64,000 nucleotides of DNA from Corylus avellana. Taxonomy: Eukaryota; Streptophyta; Magnoliopsida; Fagales; Betulaceae. Shown piece by piece: positions 22,246-33,529 of the stretch. Each line of letters begins with the position of its first letter. Positions within the stretch are counted from its first letter, which is position 1. The stretch lies in NCBI RefSeq assembly GCF_901000735.1, contig NC_081543.1, forward strand, positions 8,787,921 to 8,851,920, read 5' to 3'. Under the pieces are notes generated by a model, which was not told the origin of the DNA, made no database searches, and was given only the letters and a program-made list of their open reading frames with translations. Both the position numbers and the translations under genes were made by a program.

Positions 22246-25200
22246 TTTTTATAAACTTTCAAATGACAAAGCATGACTGCACCTTTGAAGCAGCTGTTAA
22301 ACGAGGTCATTCGTATGAATCGAAAATTTTTGTGGTAAGGCTGATAGAGCTGGGTTAGATAATGGCTTAGTCAGACTTGAAGGGGCATCTACAGTTTTTA
22401 CCGTCTAGGCCCTTCATGTGCGGCTCTCAGAGTCTCAGCCGGTAAATGCTACTAAGGTCACGCTCAGATAGGATAGCCACAATTAGTCTTTCCAACCTAC
22501 CATTTTTGCTCATAAAATTAAAAAATAAAAATTTTACTACTTTTAGATTAAAATTTAATAATGATTATATTAAATTTAATAATAATTTTAAAAATCACAT
22601 CACATTTAAAGTAACATAAAAATAATTTTAATCTTTCTTTTAACGTTACTCTATTTGTATACCTCACCTCAAGCCGATTTTTTTTTTTTTTTTAATCTTT
22701 GTCTTTCTGTCAATTAAAAAGTTATAACTTATAAGTTAATTTTAGGTTTGCGATTTCAAAACTTATTATTTTAAAATGTGTGAATTAAAAATACATTTTT
22801 TTAAAAAATAGGTAAAATTATAGTTTAACCTTTAAAATCATAATTTAACTTTTAAAATTGTGAGTTTTTAAAAATGCACTCATTTACTTACAATTTAAAA
22901 ATGGATTCTTCTTCGGCACCTCAAATTCTAGCGTGGTGATAGTTACCCTAAAGATTATAGATGTAGAGAGGAAAAATCTTTTTCTTAATTTTCTCGGTGC
23001 TCTTCTACATCGTGTGTTCGATCTTTTTAAAACCAACTTAAATCTCTATATTATAGTCCTAAGAAGGGAGAGATTCTAGTAAACAGAAATTTTGTACCTC
23101 GAAAATAATGGAGTCTTATTATAATCTAAATGTGTACTGTTATACATATTCTCACTCTCATATATTCTTAGATGGCTCTCACTCTCATCATTAGATTTAA
23201 GATAAATTATTATTAGATTTTGATTCAATAGTAATAGTGGGAGCTATCTAAATGTATGTGAGAGTGAGTAAAAGAATGAGAGTGTGTATAGCATTATTCA
23301 ATCTAAATTAGTGGGGAGTTGTCAAATAAAGTAATGATAAATACTCAACTCTCATCCCACTCTATTTTTTGGCTTTTAGATTATTATTATTATTATTATT
23401 ATTATTAATTTTTCATTTTTTTTAATGAAGGCTGATATAAGGGCTTATGAGTATTGTGGCATCCAGTTATATGAGAGTAGAATGAGAGTTGATAATGTAA
23501 CATTACTCTATAAATAACAACCTCAGCAACTATTTGATAATTTTTAAAAGATTATATCAATTTGAATTATAATTCCCCTAACCATGTAGGCGTTCAATGG
23601 ATCAATCTAATTTTAAACATCTTCCACTCATCCACATTGGGTGCTATATTCATAAATTGTCTCATCATCTCTCATCCAATCATCTCCTCGTACAAAAAAT
23701 GAAGTGTCATCATATATCTAACATAGCACAACACTCATTATAGATCGTCCATGACCAGATGAGCTTACAACCCAAAGCAATGCTTGAATTTGTACCATCA
23801 AATAGGCTCATATTATAATATATCAAAAACAAAAAATGACATAATACATCTTTTTTGTTCAGAGCCCAAGAAAACCCTTGCCGCTGCGCATACTGGTGAT
23901 GGATACTACCATCGGGAGTACGAATACCCCTATCAAACATCTAATCAAGCTTCCTAAAAAGCCATGGAGATTTAAATGAAAAGTAACTGTGGAAAAAATG
24001 TTTTCAAAAAGAAACCAAAAAGAAGAGAAAAAAAGATCAACTCCAAAGAGTCTCATCCGGTTCGGGTTAACCAATAAGCAACACAACAACAAAAAGTTAA
24101 AGAAAGTTACATAAAATAACAGCATAAACTCAAAAAACAACGGCTGCTCTGGAGGAGGTCGTCGGTGGTGAACGGTCCCACGCGCCGGCGAGTAAGATCC
24201 ACACGCAGGAGCGTGTGGTCCACTCGCCAGCACGTCGATGTCGGAATGGGGCACAAAACACAGCGCCAGGCAGCTGGATTGCCGAGGATGCTGGTGGAGG
24301 AGCGCGTTTCGGCCAGGGGCTGATGGGGAGGAGGAGATCGGGCTTTCAAAAGGTCGATCTTCAAGACTCCATAGATCTGGCCGGCGAAACATTGAAGGAG
24401 ACGATCCACGACGGGGGAGAAGCGGCCGGAAAGGAGTGGAAGAAGCAGCTGTTGTTTAGTGAGGGTCGGGATAGATCTAGAGCAAGCTCTAAAGAGATAA
24501 GAGTTCTCTCCTAAAGAGAGAAACCCAGCAAAAAGAAAAGCATGAAACTGGAAAAATAATAAAAAAATAATAAAAAAATAAAATAAAATAAAATAAAAAA
24601 AGGAGGGAAAACCCTCTAACACTGGCAACTGGTTTTTTCGTTCAAGGAGAGAGAACGAAGCTTTTTTTTTCTTTTGAAAAAAGTTCAGCAGTGTTCTCCT
24701 TAACAAGTAGAAGCAACTTCATACAATAACATAATATTTACATTTCCACAAGCCAATTTGCTTAAAAAGAAGCAAAAGCTTTAACAACTGGCATATCAAT
24801 GAGAGATGATGCAGATGGACCTTATCTCATTGGATGATCAAATTTCCACGTTAACCCAAATTTGCAATGCCCATTTTGCAAGTAAAAGGCACAAGGGAAA
24901 ATATGAAACAAATGAAAATGATGCTCTAAAAAAAAACCCATATTAATTTGCAAAGTCTCTGCATCCCAGCATTATGAAAACATGGTTGGGAGCAAGTGAT
25001 ATACACTAGCTGTTCAAGATACCAATATCAACATTGGAAGGGGAAAATAGCGCAGAAGCAACTTGCTGTAGAAAATGGAAGGCAACATCATTTATAATGC
25101 TCACAACACATGAACAGGGAAAATGGTGTATAAACAAATTGCTGCAGAAAATGGAAGGCAACATCATTTATAATGCTCACAATATATGAACAAGGAAGCG

Positions 25201-27066
25201 AAGGCCTGTTGTGTTGCTACAGCAAGGAAAGTTTTAGCCAAAACTTTGGGGGCTTGGAATATGGCCTCCAAGCTTTTTTAGTTTTAAAAAAGGTAATGAA
25301 TTCTCAATTCATGTCAATAATTAATAAAGAAACTTATATTATCAGAGCGACAAAATGGCAGGGAGCTAAATCTTAGTCAAAATATTATGGGGCACATCTT
25401 AGTCCTTACAAGAGAGCAATATAATAGTTCTTGGCATTTTGTTCATCAAGGTTGTAGCTAAGAGTAAAATATACTCAAAACTACACAATTTCTGCAGCCA
25501 TTGAGATGCATCAAGAATTCATTAAAAATATCCTTGCATATAAAAAGCCACATCATTACAAAAATGTGCCAACCTTCAGTTTTTTCATGAAAACTTCTTT
25601 CGCCTGAAATTATCTGAATTTTCTACAACATCACAGGAAATCAAGAAAGAAATTGAGCAATTGGCAATGAGAAATGTGTAGAGACTCTCAACATGTTGAT
25701 TACAAATATTCGGAAAAGCAAATAGCCCACAAGTTTCCATCCCTCAGTTCTAAATTAGTTACCTCAAAAGCAAATGCTCAGACTGATATTGATCAACGTC
25801 ATGATTGAATCAGGAAAAGGCTAACAGATATAATAGTATAAGCGCGACAAAAGAAAAACATACCCCATGACCATCATCGCAGATGCTAACAAAATCGTAT
25901 TCATACAAAACAACATCTATCTTTGAATCGTATAGTGCTTGAGCCTCATCCACAGCACTATCTAACATTTCATAAACCTAAAGGATCACACTCAATGAGC
26001 ATGGCAACTTGATCTTTTTTTCCCATGAAATCAGCAAAATAATAGTATTAGCACGACAAAACAAAAGTGAAAAAGGAGATGCCATATGGTGCAAACCATG
26101 AGGCCCTGTGCTTCCAATATACATCCCTGGCCTTTTCCTAACGGGGTCTAAGCCTTGCAGTACCTAAAGTCATCAGACAGCCAGCATAAGCCCAAACCAT
26201 CACTTTGTCAATGCGACAAGTTAAAAGCGCCAACAAAGACAATTATCTTAACGAGCTGATAATACAAAAAACATTTCCAACAACAAGAAGTGCCTTTCTC
26301 AAATAATCAATTTCAGATATAATAACAGATAATTCAGAACAATAATTTCTATACCAGTAACACGTGCAAAATGTTTCCACTAAAATTACCTGAATTTGAT
26401 CAAACTTGTAAGCTTTTGAGCTTGCACTCCCTTGTAGAGCTTCAGCCGTGCTCGTCGACATGAAAGCCAGACAATTCTTTTCATTAATGTTGCCAAAACT
26501 ATACCAATTCAAACAGGTATTTAGCTCCATCCAAGATAAGTTGTTAGCAACCAGCATATCTGGAATTATACATGCATATATGACAACACATGGAAAAGTA
26601 AAGTGAAACCAGTAAAGGAGCTGAGAATAAACAGACTTTTGCTATACAAACAACGGTTGATTGCAAGCACAAACTGATAAACCCTAAATAAATCATGAAT
26701 AAATCCAAATATAGCTACTGAGTACAGATACAAACGGTAAGGCAACCAACAGGAAAAGCATAAGAAACCCCAAAAATCACAATCAGAATCCAAAGCTTCA
26801 ACTATAGAATCTCAAGAAACATGGCATAGATTCTAACAAAACGAGATTGAATAGAGTTTGAGAGAGAGCAACTGATCAATTTTGTTCCGGTGAAAGATCC
26901 ATTCGGTGGAACAGTGACAGTGGGAATTTTACCTTTGCGAAAGGGGATTGGAATTGGAATTCAAGGAATTTATGGAGTCAGCTTGTTGAGTAATTCGGAA
27001 CCGAAAATTCACTTAGCAAGCAATCGAATTCAAAGCAAGATTCATAATGTCATTAACACTAATTTT
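22246..27066. repeat. Segmental duplication, copy 2 (pairs with 5590-10437)
   Basis: Nearly identical to 5590-10437 in the same orientation. It starts exactly at the MULE terminus and runs on into unique DNA after CACTAATTTT. Besides gyrase-like exons it has the two MITE-like elements, the GC-rich patch (about 24000-24706) and the 76 bp tandem duplication. No further genes were seen. Confidence 0.95.
25864..26461 (-). pseudogene. DNA gyrase subunit B-like gene fragment (copy 2)
   Basis: Exon 2 at 26390-26461, exon 3 at 26083-26163 and exon 4 at 25864-25977 correspond to copy 1. Here the exon 2 donor is the normal GT, so copy 1 carries the derived AT. The exon 3 donor is GC as in copy 1, and its last codon is Met instead of Leu (GLHHM). 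Exon 4 reads [12 protein letters not shown], again with Ser in place of the Mg-binding Asn. No exon 1 was found between 27066 and 28447, and no exons after DDGHG. It is best read as a truncated, non-functional fragment of the GHKL ATPase region. Confidence 0.75.
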
Positions 27067-28447
27067 TCTATATACTCAAAAAACTAGATCAACATGTATC
27101 TTGTAGACACAAAATGATTCAGGAACAAGTTTATTTGAAAGTATAATCCTATATATGCTATAATCTGGAACAAGACTTGCGTTGGGGCTGTGAAATACAC
27201 AAAATGTGAGATACTTTTGAATGTATTAGTTTGTAACATATCGTGTTTCACCCAAACACTTCAGTAACAGGTGTTTGATGCATAATGTCATTATAAATAA
27301 ACAAACTCCATACTAGCACAAAGATAACTTTCTACAGGTCTACGAGGGAGCAAACCCACCTGACAATAACCAACATTCGAATCACGGAAAGAATACCCAA
27401 CAAGAAAACGTCGGAGGGGAGCATGACCCTCTGGAGTGTCTACGCCATGAGATAGTGTAAGAATAATGATGCTACATGCTAATATGGTTAGGATCACCAA
27501 TCCAACATCAAGTATACAGTTTTAACCTCATTAATTTGTGTTCTACTTAAGTATTATTGGCAAGGAAGCTTACAGAAGTCATGATACGATTACGTCAACA
27601 AGAGCATGATTAACATGGCTCCTTTAGTCAAGGCACTGAACACCATAAGGAGACAAGCACGAAACCTCAAAGAAGTTCTTTAAAAGAAAGGGTACATCAT
27701 TCATCCATGCCAAATATTACTGTGGCACCTGTGGTGTGTGCTAATATTCATTTTTTTCACGGTATCAATAATAATGGCTGTTTTTGTAGCATGAATCACA
27801 ACTGCTTTCCATTCACATTGCTTCCTGCAATGTGTTGTTACTAGTGACTACCAATTGTCCAACTACAGGGTACCTGAAACCTGACCTGTTATTCAATTAC
27901 TTAGTAATAATTAAAATTATCCTCAAACCTCAAGCCCAACAGCTCTACTTTGCTCCCTTTCAATAACCTAAATGAACAACATATCTTCCCTTCATAAGGG
28001 TTCGAAAGACACTAAAACCCGCATAATCGAATGCTCGATAATGAATTATATGGGATGCCTTATGAGTAAACACCTGAAGTGGAGAATCAATATTCACAAT
28101 GCTCACATACCATCCATTTTCTTTTCTACCAGATCAGTTAATACGCTCGATCCAATTCCATAACCAGGCAATCAAATAAATGATTATGTAAATAAAAAGT
28201 AACTAACTTGCTAACAAACCATTCTGTAGCTGGGAATTCATAGGGGGGAAATGAATGGATTCAAACAACACAAATTGAATCATATTCCAATTGGAACCAA
28301 AAGGCAAAAAATTGTTTAATTTTCCATAAACAGTTTGGAATCGAAATCTTGTGACTGTCACTTCCGCAACAACCCCTCAACAAGAAGTTCTCTCCAAAAG
28401 AAAAGGAAAATAAAACCTGGGTCCTAAACGTCATTGTCAATATGGCA
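27067..28447. other. Intergenic DNA, no gene seen
   Basis: Ordinary AT-rich sequence without long frames, known motifs or inverted termini. It would be expected to hold exon 1 of the copy 2 gyrase fragment, but none is recognisable. Confidence 0.5.
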
Positions 28448-28621
28448 CTAATCGTCCCTGTCGCTCTTCTTCGGCTTCCGATAAGTCTCTTCGATGTGCT
28501 GCGCTATCAAAAGCCCAGTGCCGGCGAGCCTCTTGATGTTGGGTACTGCATAGTTTTGGGCGACGTAGACTCCGAACACCGTGCCGACTAGGAATGAGAA
28601 GGTGCTCTTGATCAAGCCCAT
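28448..28621 (-). CDS. STMP1/DUF4535-type mitochondrial micro-protein, 57 residues
   Basis: A single exon from ATG at 28621 to TAG at 28448 encodes MGLIKSTFSFLVGTVFGVYV followed by AQNYAVPNIKRLAGTGLLIA and a basic tail with HIEETYRKPKK. A short transmembrane helix (about residues 5-21) with a G-x3-G-x-Y pattern, followed by AQNY.VPN, matches the DUF4535 family, whose animal member is short transmembrane mitochondrial protein 1. Those proteins sit in the inner mitochondrial membrane near respiratory complexes. Family assignment comes from remembered motifs; mitochondrial location is inferred. The length is normal and nothing looks broken. Confidence 0.8.
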   Translation of the reverse strand: MGLIKSTFSFLVGTVFGVYVAQNYAVPNIKRLAGTGLLIAQHIEETYRKPKKSDRDD

Positions 28622-28889
28622 GTTGCCAAAGGATTCAACGATCGGTCAATGGGGTCTGTATGGTGTAAGGTTTTTAGATCCAAGTGAGAGAGAGAGTTAT
28701 AGGTACGGGAGGCAAGTGCCGCAAGTTATTGGTGACAAGCTTCTACTTTTCTCATGCTCCTCGCACATTCTGGTAGTTTACCCCTTCCCCAAGCACCGTG
28801 CAGGGCAAGAGTTTCAGGAGTAGACACAAGTTCCGTTGGGTCCAAGTCTGTTGACGGTGTTAATAACATAGCCACAAAGCCCCTACCCT

Positions 28890-28894
28890 TCACC

Positions 28895-28925
<31 letters not shown>

Positions 28926-29340
28926 TTTTCATTTTTAGCCAACTGTATTGATACAGTGATCGCACACCAAATACTTAGAAGATGAGGCCTACAAGAAAAA
29001 CAAAGGAGTTAAAAAGCGGAATCACCTCTGATGCTTAAATCAACAAGAAAATAAAGGAATAAAGGTAAAACGACAAACTATAGATAAGTGGAAAATTGAG
29101 CATCCTTGATCAAGCCTCCTCTTCATTTATAGACTTACAATTCCCGCCTCTTTCTAATAGGGTTGTTGAGACTCCCACCTATTCTTTGGTGCAACTGTGG
29201 TAGTTTCCCTTATGTGAATATTGAGGAAGTTATCATGCGTGGCCTAGAGGTTACCTGACGTAGCGAGATGAGGTGATTGTAATTTGTGTATAACATATGT
29301 TATTGTGATCTAGGTGTTCTCCATACTTGAGGCAAGATGT
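28890..29340. other. Intergenic DNA with an ATT microsatellite
   Basis: A (TTA)n repeat lies at about 28900-28926. The rest shows no gene. Confidence 0.5.
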
Positions 29341-29359
29341 GTTCTGAGCTAGGGTGATG

Positions 29360-29816
29360 GGCACTTCGCCAGCCTACAAAACCAGGCCAGCTCAAGTGTT
29401 AGGGATTTGGTCACATCAAGGCTGACTATGAAAACCATAAGAATGCTAAAGAAAACGCCATGAATGTATCTTTGAGTGAAGAATGACTTCGATGATCAAA
29501 AAGAGAAGAAAGTTGTCTACATGACATTTTTTGCTACTATTCAAGGCTCAGTGATTCTCTATTAGCAGGTATGGATGGTGAATCATATGAAGGAAACTCG
29601 GATGAAGGATCAGTGAAAAGCAGCAATTATCTTGTGTCTCATGACACCCTTGTCAGAAACTGCTCAGATGCTAGAAAGAAGTGTAATGAGGAACTCCTGA
29701 AGCAACTAACTGAAGCTGAAGAACAAAACATTTCTCTTCAAAATCTTTTGGACTCAGCCTACAAAACAAAAAAAAAAATCCTTGTGGTTCCTACCAAAAA
29801 GTATTACTTGAACTAA
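29360..29816 (+). pseudogene. Degenerate Copia-type gag fragment
   Basis: The region translates, across stops and a frame change, to a decayed zinc knuckle (GFGHIKADYENHKNAKENAM) followed by an acidic linker and an open frame at 29571-29816. That frame reads CNEELLKQLTEAEEQNISLQ, a coiled-coil typical of the C-terminal part of plant Copia gag. One knuckle Cys has become Tyr. No protease, integrase or reverse transcriptase is next to it. It is a relic. Confidence 0.6.
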
Positions 29817-29966
29817 AAGTCATTCAATTTGAAAAAAAGATACTTTCAAAAATCACAACTACTAAACTAGTAAAAAAAAATTTGTTTGAATAAAATTGAT
29901 GCAAGAACAAATCAATTTTTAAACTAAAGTATTTTTATTCCAAGAGTGCCTTATCATTCAATTTCC

Positions 29967-29974
29967 TATAAAAG
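29967..29974 (+). promoter_or_regulatory. TATA box
   Basis: TATAAAAG lies 53 bp upstream of the ATG of the secreted Cys-rich gene, a typical plant core-promoter spacing. Confidence 0.6.
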
Positions 29975-30019
29975 GGCTAAAAGGCTTGTAAGCCTTGCCT
30001 TCTAATATCGGAGAAAGAG

Positions 30020-30460
30020 ATGGCTACAAAATTTATCAAAATACTTATGGTGGTTATCATAGAGTTGTGTATCCTTATTGTGGTCAAAGTACAAGCCAAT
30101 TACCTTAACTCTACATCTTTCGCTCATTCAAATTCCATCATGATTTCTTATTCCCCTGAACTTGATGAAACTCAAAACCCAGAGCATCAGGAGCAAGAAC
30201 CAAAGCCAGACCCAAAGCTAGAGCATCAAAAGCCAAACCCGAAGCCAGAGAATCATGAGCCAAAGCTAACATTGCAAAGTTGCGTTACAAAAAAATTTGA
30301 AAATTGTAAGGAAAAATTTAAGTCAAGCCATGAACAAGAAGGTGACTATGGTTATTGTCTCTTTGGTGGTTTTCAAGCCTCCCTCCTCCCAACCCACAAT
30401 CATAAGCTATCAATTGTTTTTGAAGGTTGCCTATCTAATTGCTGGATTCACCACATTTAG
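30020..30460 (+). CDS. Small secreted Cys-rich protein, thionin-like architecture
   Basis: 146 residues. The N-terminus (ATKFIKILMVVIIELCILIV) is a signal peptide probably cleaved after VQA. A Glu/Pro/Lys-rich linker follows (about 50-90, with KPNPKPENHEPK). A Cys module SCVTKKFENCKEKF, GYCLFGG, EGCLSNC comes last, with CX8C and CX3C spacing. This layout resembles thionin-like secreted peptides, but I cannot name a family. The frame stays open after the TAG at 30458-30460 for 27 more codons, which contain another CX3C (ASCLELCY), up to TGA at 30544. The TAG may therefore be a recent truncating mutation. A TATA box precedes the gene. Confidence 0.55.
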   Translation: MATKFIKILMVVIIELCILIVVKVQANYLNSTSFAHSNSIMISYSPELDETQNPEHQEQEPKPDPKLEHQKPNPKPENHEPKLTLQSCVTKKFENCKEKFKSSHEQEGDYGYCLFGGFQASLLPTHNHKLSIVFEGCLSNCWIHHI

Positions 30461-31086
30461 AATGGTCATAACATAATGCATTTTGCATCTTGTTTGGAAC
30501 TCTGTTACGAAACGCATGTCAAGTACTACTCACACAAGTCATGAGTTCCAATTTTAGATTTGGTAAAGATTTCCTAACTACTCTCTCCCTATACCATGTT
30601 TATTGAAAGAATGCACATACATACATGCATGAAAAACATATCCATATGCAGTAAATACTAATTAATATTCTTAAACGTCATAAAAGATGCATCTTTAAAT
30701 TGTATATTATTAATTTTGAAGGTGACAATAAAAGGTTTATTATGAATATTTATTTTTATTCACCGCGAAATGTTGAACATTGTTTCTTTTACAAGAATCT
30801 TAACTTGTAATAGAAGTTAATTTATACAACCTTCCTAATTTATGGAGCACTTAATTATCAATTTCAATACTTAACGCAATTCCAAATATATCATTTTTCA
30901 CATATTAAGAATTGTTAAAATGTTTGGATTAATTTAGTTTTCAAAGACAAATATGTATGAATTGCAAAAAACAAAAACCGAATAGAGTAATTTTATTTGA
31001 ATTGAATGAATAAAGTTCTCGTTTAGTGAATTCCATTTCTACCGGTAAATGAATACTGTGAATAGCTTTGTATAAAATTTTTAACA

Positions 31087-31416
31087 ATGAAAATGCCTAC
31101 AAGTACCACAAGTGTAAATGGCTTTTATTTTTTTTATTTTTTGCTTGTACTTTGTAATTTGGCACAATTTTCATGTAATGAGCCTTCTATTTACTTAACA
31201 AAAAAGATGTATTTCCACATACTTCACTATGCATTTTATTTATTCAATTGCATTGCAAACTTACAACATGCTTTGTTTCAGGTTCAAAGGAGGCTTTTTA
31301 AAGTAATGCATGAAACTGAGATTTGTTACATAGAAGTTCTCAAATGTCTCTTGTTTCCAATAATATATTTTTTGTCATTGTGGAATAATATTAATCATGG
31401 GCGTTTTACTAAATGA
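31087..31416 (+). CDS. Hypothetical protein with N-terminal hydrophobic segment
   Basis: An open frame of 109 codons, with a TATA-like sequence about 20 bp upstream. The N-terminus (FYFFYFLLVLCNLAQFSC) could be a signal peptide. The rest is hydrophobic and Cys-poor, with no domain recognised. AT-rich DNA readily produces such frames, so it may be spurious or a decayed relative of the secreted gene 600 bp upstream. Confidence 0.2.
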   Translation: MKMPTSTTSVNGFYFFYFLLVLCNLAQFSCNEPSIYLTKKMYFHILHYAFYLFNCIANLQHALFQVQRRLFKVMHETEICYIEVLKCLLFPIIYFLSLWNNINHGRFTK

Positions 31417-31594
31417 TTTGTACTATTGTGTATTTAAGTTTTCAAGTTATGTTTATTGGACTATTTTGAATCCAAAAGTATGTTATTTTTTGTTTGAGTT
31501 TTATTTGGGATTTGTTGATCTTGTTTAATGTTTGAAGGTTTTAGTATTGTTAGTGTAGTCTTTTAATTCTTATGCCTATAGGAATTCAATTTTG

Positions 31595-31985
31595 AGCCAA
31601 TATCTCTATTTAATTCCTTAAACCCAATTCTCTCTATTTACTCCTTGGGTCAATCGAAATGCCAAGAAAATCTCTATCGTTAAAATTTTTTAACTACCGT
31701 TAGATTGGTTGAAACGCACCGTTTTGCCATGTCAGCATATTAATTTAATTTAAAATTTAATTCTAAAAATAAATAAATAATTTTTTTAAAATTTTTTTTA
31801 AATTAAATTAATAATAAATTATTATGCTGACGTGGCAAAATGGTGCGTTTCAACCAATCTAACGGCAGTTAAAAAATTTTGACGATAGGGATTTTCTTGG
31901 CATTTTGATTGACCTAGGGAGTAAATTTTTGAAAAAAAAAAAAAAAAAAAAAAAACCTTAGGGAGATAAAAATTTTGACGTGTTG
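31595..31985. mobile_element. Long-inverted-repeat MITE related to the MULE ends
   Basis: About 150 bp arms face each other around an AT core. Left: TTGGTTGAAACGCACCGTTTTG; right: its complement, with CAAAATGGTGCGTTTCAACC. The outer part (ACTCCTTGGGTCAATCGAAATG, GTTAACTACCGTTA) follows the pattern of the MULE terminus (TTGGGTCACTCGAAAC, GTAACTGCCGTTA). It is probably a non-autonomous relative. Exact ends and target duplication were not resolved. Confidence 0.65.
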
Positions 31986-32392
31986 ACCCAGAGACTTATG
32001 ATATATTTATCCTTTATTAAATAAAATATTATCACAAGTAAATAAATATATAACTAAGGCCTAATATAAATACTAGTAAATTTACATTAGCTGAAGGAGG
32101 GACCTAAAGAAAAAAAAAAAAATATTACTAGCTCCAATAGGCCTGTGACCATGTCTACTTCGATCATGTCACACGACTCTATTTAATCACAATTACTTCT
32201 ACTAAATAATTATGACTATACTCTAATAAGTATGTTTGATTTAATCAATTAATAGTCATGATGTACTTATTTATTGCATGTTAGCCCTCCATGAAATCAT
32301 TCTATAGTCGAAACGAAGTGTATGTACTACCACTTTGTTCACAACCTCTTTTCCTTGAGTTATTGATTTAAATTCATGATTATCCTTAGGCG

Positions 32393-33058
32393 TAATTACC
32401 TTTTTTCCCATGAATTACCACTCTCCATCAATATAACCCATGAACTCACACTTTCACCACCCAACTACCTCGAACTACCATTTACTTACCAAAACTCTCA
32501 TTCGGTCAGTCAACCTCATTAAAAATTTGAAATGGCACAAATACCCTAAGTTTAGAAACAAAATTTACATATAATACCCTTAAAATTAAACAAATTATAA
32601 AAATAAAAATTTATCAATTACAGAATTTGAATATATATATATATATTACAGTTCCAACAAAAAAGAAGAAATCAACAACCAAAATTAAAAATTAAAAAAT
32701 AAAAAATTAAACTGAATAAAAAATTAAAAACAAAAAACAAAACTTTAATTTTAATTTTAATTTTGTTTTTGTTTTTTTTTTTTAAAAAAAATCCAACTAA
32801 AAAAAAGTATCAAAAACCAAAATTAAAAATTAAATAAAAACTTAAACTTTATTTATTTAATTTTTTTATTTAATTTTTTTTAATATATATATATATTCCA
32901 TTAAAAATGTTTAACGTTTAAAAAGAAAGTATTCCATCTAATTTAACGAGATTCCTTAACGGCGAGAGGTTTTGGTAAATAAATGATAGTTTAAGGTAAT
33001 TGGGTGGTGAAAGTGTTAGTGAAGGATGGTAGTTGATGGGAGAAAAAAAAGGTAATTA
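32393..33058. mobile_element. MITE-like inverted-repeat element, about 0.67 kb
   Basis: The left end TAATTACCTTTTTTCCCATG is mirrored by the right end ATGGGAGAAAAAAAAGGTAATTA. Further in, CTTTCACCACCCAACTACC faces GGTAATTGGGTGGTGAAAG. The interior is extremely AT-rich, with (AT)n at 32628 and 32885 and no frame. Confidence 0.65.
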
Positions 33059-33529
33059 CCTATTATCTTTATGTACCTTTTGAGAATGCATTTCACCTTG
33101 TATACATGTAAGTTTCAGTATACCTACTGAACCACTCATGCCCGAGCTTTAGAATAATTTTTCTCATTAAATCTAAAAAATGAGAATTTTCCTTATCACT
33201 TTGTTCTTTAACAAAGGATCTGGATTCCTTCTTGAAACAAATGTTCCCACAATGCTACATATGATTACCAAATGTATCGAGGTTATTTCAATTGATGACA
33301 TGTCTCACTCTTTGATACATTAAAGTAAGCTACACTTCACATATAAGTTTACGAACTTCTCAGGATCTAGAGTAAATGTTATAAGTCGTCATACACGTAC
33401 ATCATTCTTTATGACAACATTTATAAATGAATGATAACTCACATGGTCTATTTAGTGTACATCATAACCTTGTCAATACCCCAACATATCAACCTGAAGC
33501 CAACATGCTTCTCCTAACCAAGATAGGTC

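Noticed and set aside
12159..22254. Target-site duplication of the MULE
   Set aside because: The flanks ATAAAATTA and TTTTTATAA share only AT-richness; no 8-10 bp direct match exists.
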